Shown here piece after piece: positions 63,862 through 64,000 of a DNA stretch of 64,000 bases (positions within the stretch are counted from its first letter, which is position 1; each line of letters starts with the position of its first letter). This DNA comes from Treponema sp. OMZ 787 (lineage in GTDB: Bacteria > Spirochaetota > Spirochaetia > Treponematales > Treponemataceae), in NCBI RefSeq assembly GCF_024181225.1, contig NZ_CP051198.1, positions 2,418,001 through 2,482,000 on the forward strand. The letters run 5' to 3'. The notes under the pieces are model-generated. The model saw only the letters and a list, made by a program, of their open reading frames with translations, was not told where the DNA came from and made no database searches. Both the position numbers and the translations under genes were made by a program.

Positions 63862-64000
63862 TTATCAGTTCTATTAGGCGTTCTTGAGAAAGTGTTACAA
63901 TATTGATATCTTTTAACGGCCTTTGGTTCTCTTGTTCTGAAAATAATTTTACAAAATTACCGGCTTCTTTTTTTGTTTTTATAACAAAAGATTTTGCCAA
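63845..64000 (-). CDS. Antitoxin-like small protein, 5' part beyond window edge
   Basis: An open frame enters at position 64000 and gives 51 residues (AKSFVIKTKKEAGNFVKLFS through QERLIELINAKRK) before TAG at 63845. Its stop overlaps the start of the acetyltransferase gene by 17 bases, as in antitoxin-toxin operons. The true start lies outside the window, and no family was recognised. Confidence 0.55.
   Translation of the reverse strand: MAKSFVIKTKKEAGNFVKLFSEQENQRPLKDINIVTLSQERLIELINAKRK

Overview
The window is a low-GC spirochaete chromosome segment, most likely an oral or host-associated Treponema close to T. denticola. The evidence is a BMP-type purine nucleoside receptor operon of the TmpC/PnrA kind, an EF-G-like paralogue of the type seen in spirochaetes, TvpA-like variable lipoproteins, and many short lipoproteins ending their signal peptides in FSC, SSC or TGC. 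No rRNA, tRNA, CRISPR array or complete insertion sequence was seen. The species is an inference.

Layout. 1-8.0 kb (minus): the visible part of dinB, a large membrane protein, a small J-domain protein, a NeuB-family synthase, a NusG-domain-II protein, a patatin, a glycerophosphodiesterase, a TPM-domain protein and LemA. 8.0-12.5 kb (minus): a nucleoside ABC importer (two permeases, a double ATPase, a BMP lipoprotein). 12.6-19.9 kb (minus): an accessory island with a 5'-truncated Rhs core plus toxin-like tip, a candidate immunity gene and its broken paralogue, a metalloprotease-like fragment, small lipoproteins and a MORN protein. Three copies of a short leader-coding repeat and collapsed gene remnants mark its joints. 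20.0-23.6 kb: eno and a divergent EF-G-like gene.

23.6-29.3 kb is the most striking part. Two lipoproteins with formylglycine-generating-enzyme/C-type-lectin folds end in variable repeats. A third, non-genic copy downstream has AAC/AAA codons at exactly the varying positions, so it is a template repeat. This is a diversity-generating retroelement (DGR) target cassette whose reverse transcriptase is not in the window. Around it lie an HU-like/DUF4469-type protein, a perfect 40-copy 8-bp tandem repeat, an Rpn-family nuclease, and two kinds of duplicated fold-back elements.

29.4-51.2 kb is mostly housekeeping and metabolism: an acyl-CoA synthetase, NlpC/P60, TraB, an RNA methylase, a sigma factor, groES, ackA, a CHASE2 adenylate cyclase, MATE, YitT, ornithine carbamoyltransferase, a phosphonate-type ABC transporter without a binding protein, pepT and a UvrD/PcrA helicase. 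51.3-51.6 kb holds a decayed antitoxin/PIN-toxin pair. 51.6-54.7 kb (minus) is the rpsP-khpA-rimM-trmD-rplS operon. 55-64 kb carries a beta-helix surface lipoprotein, cobT, two MacB/FtsX-type ABC exporters (one lacking its C-terminus) and a GNAT acetyltransferase toxin-like gene with a cut-off antitoxin-like gene at the right edge.
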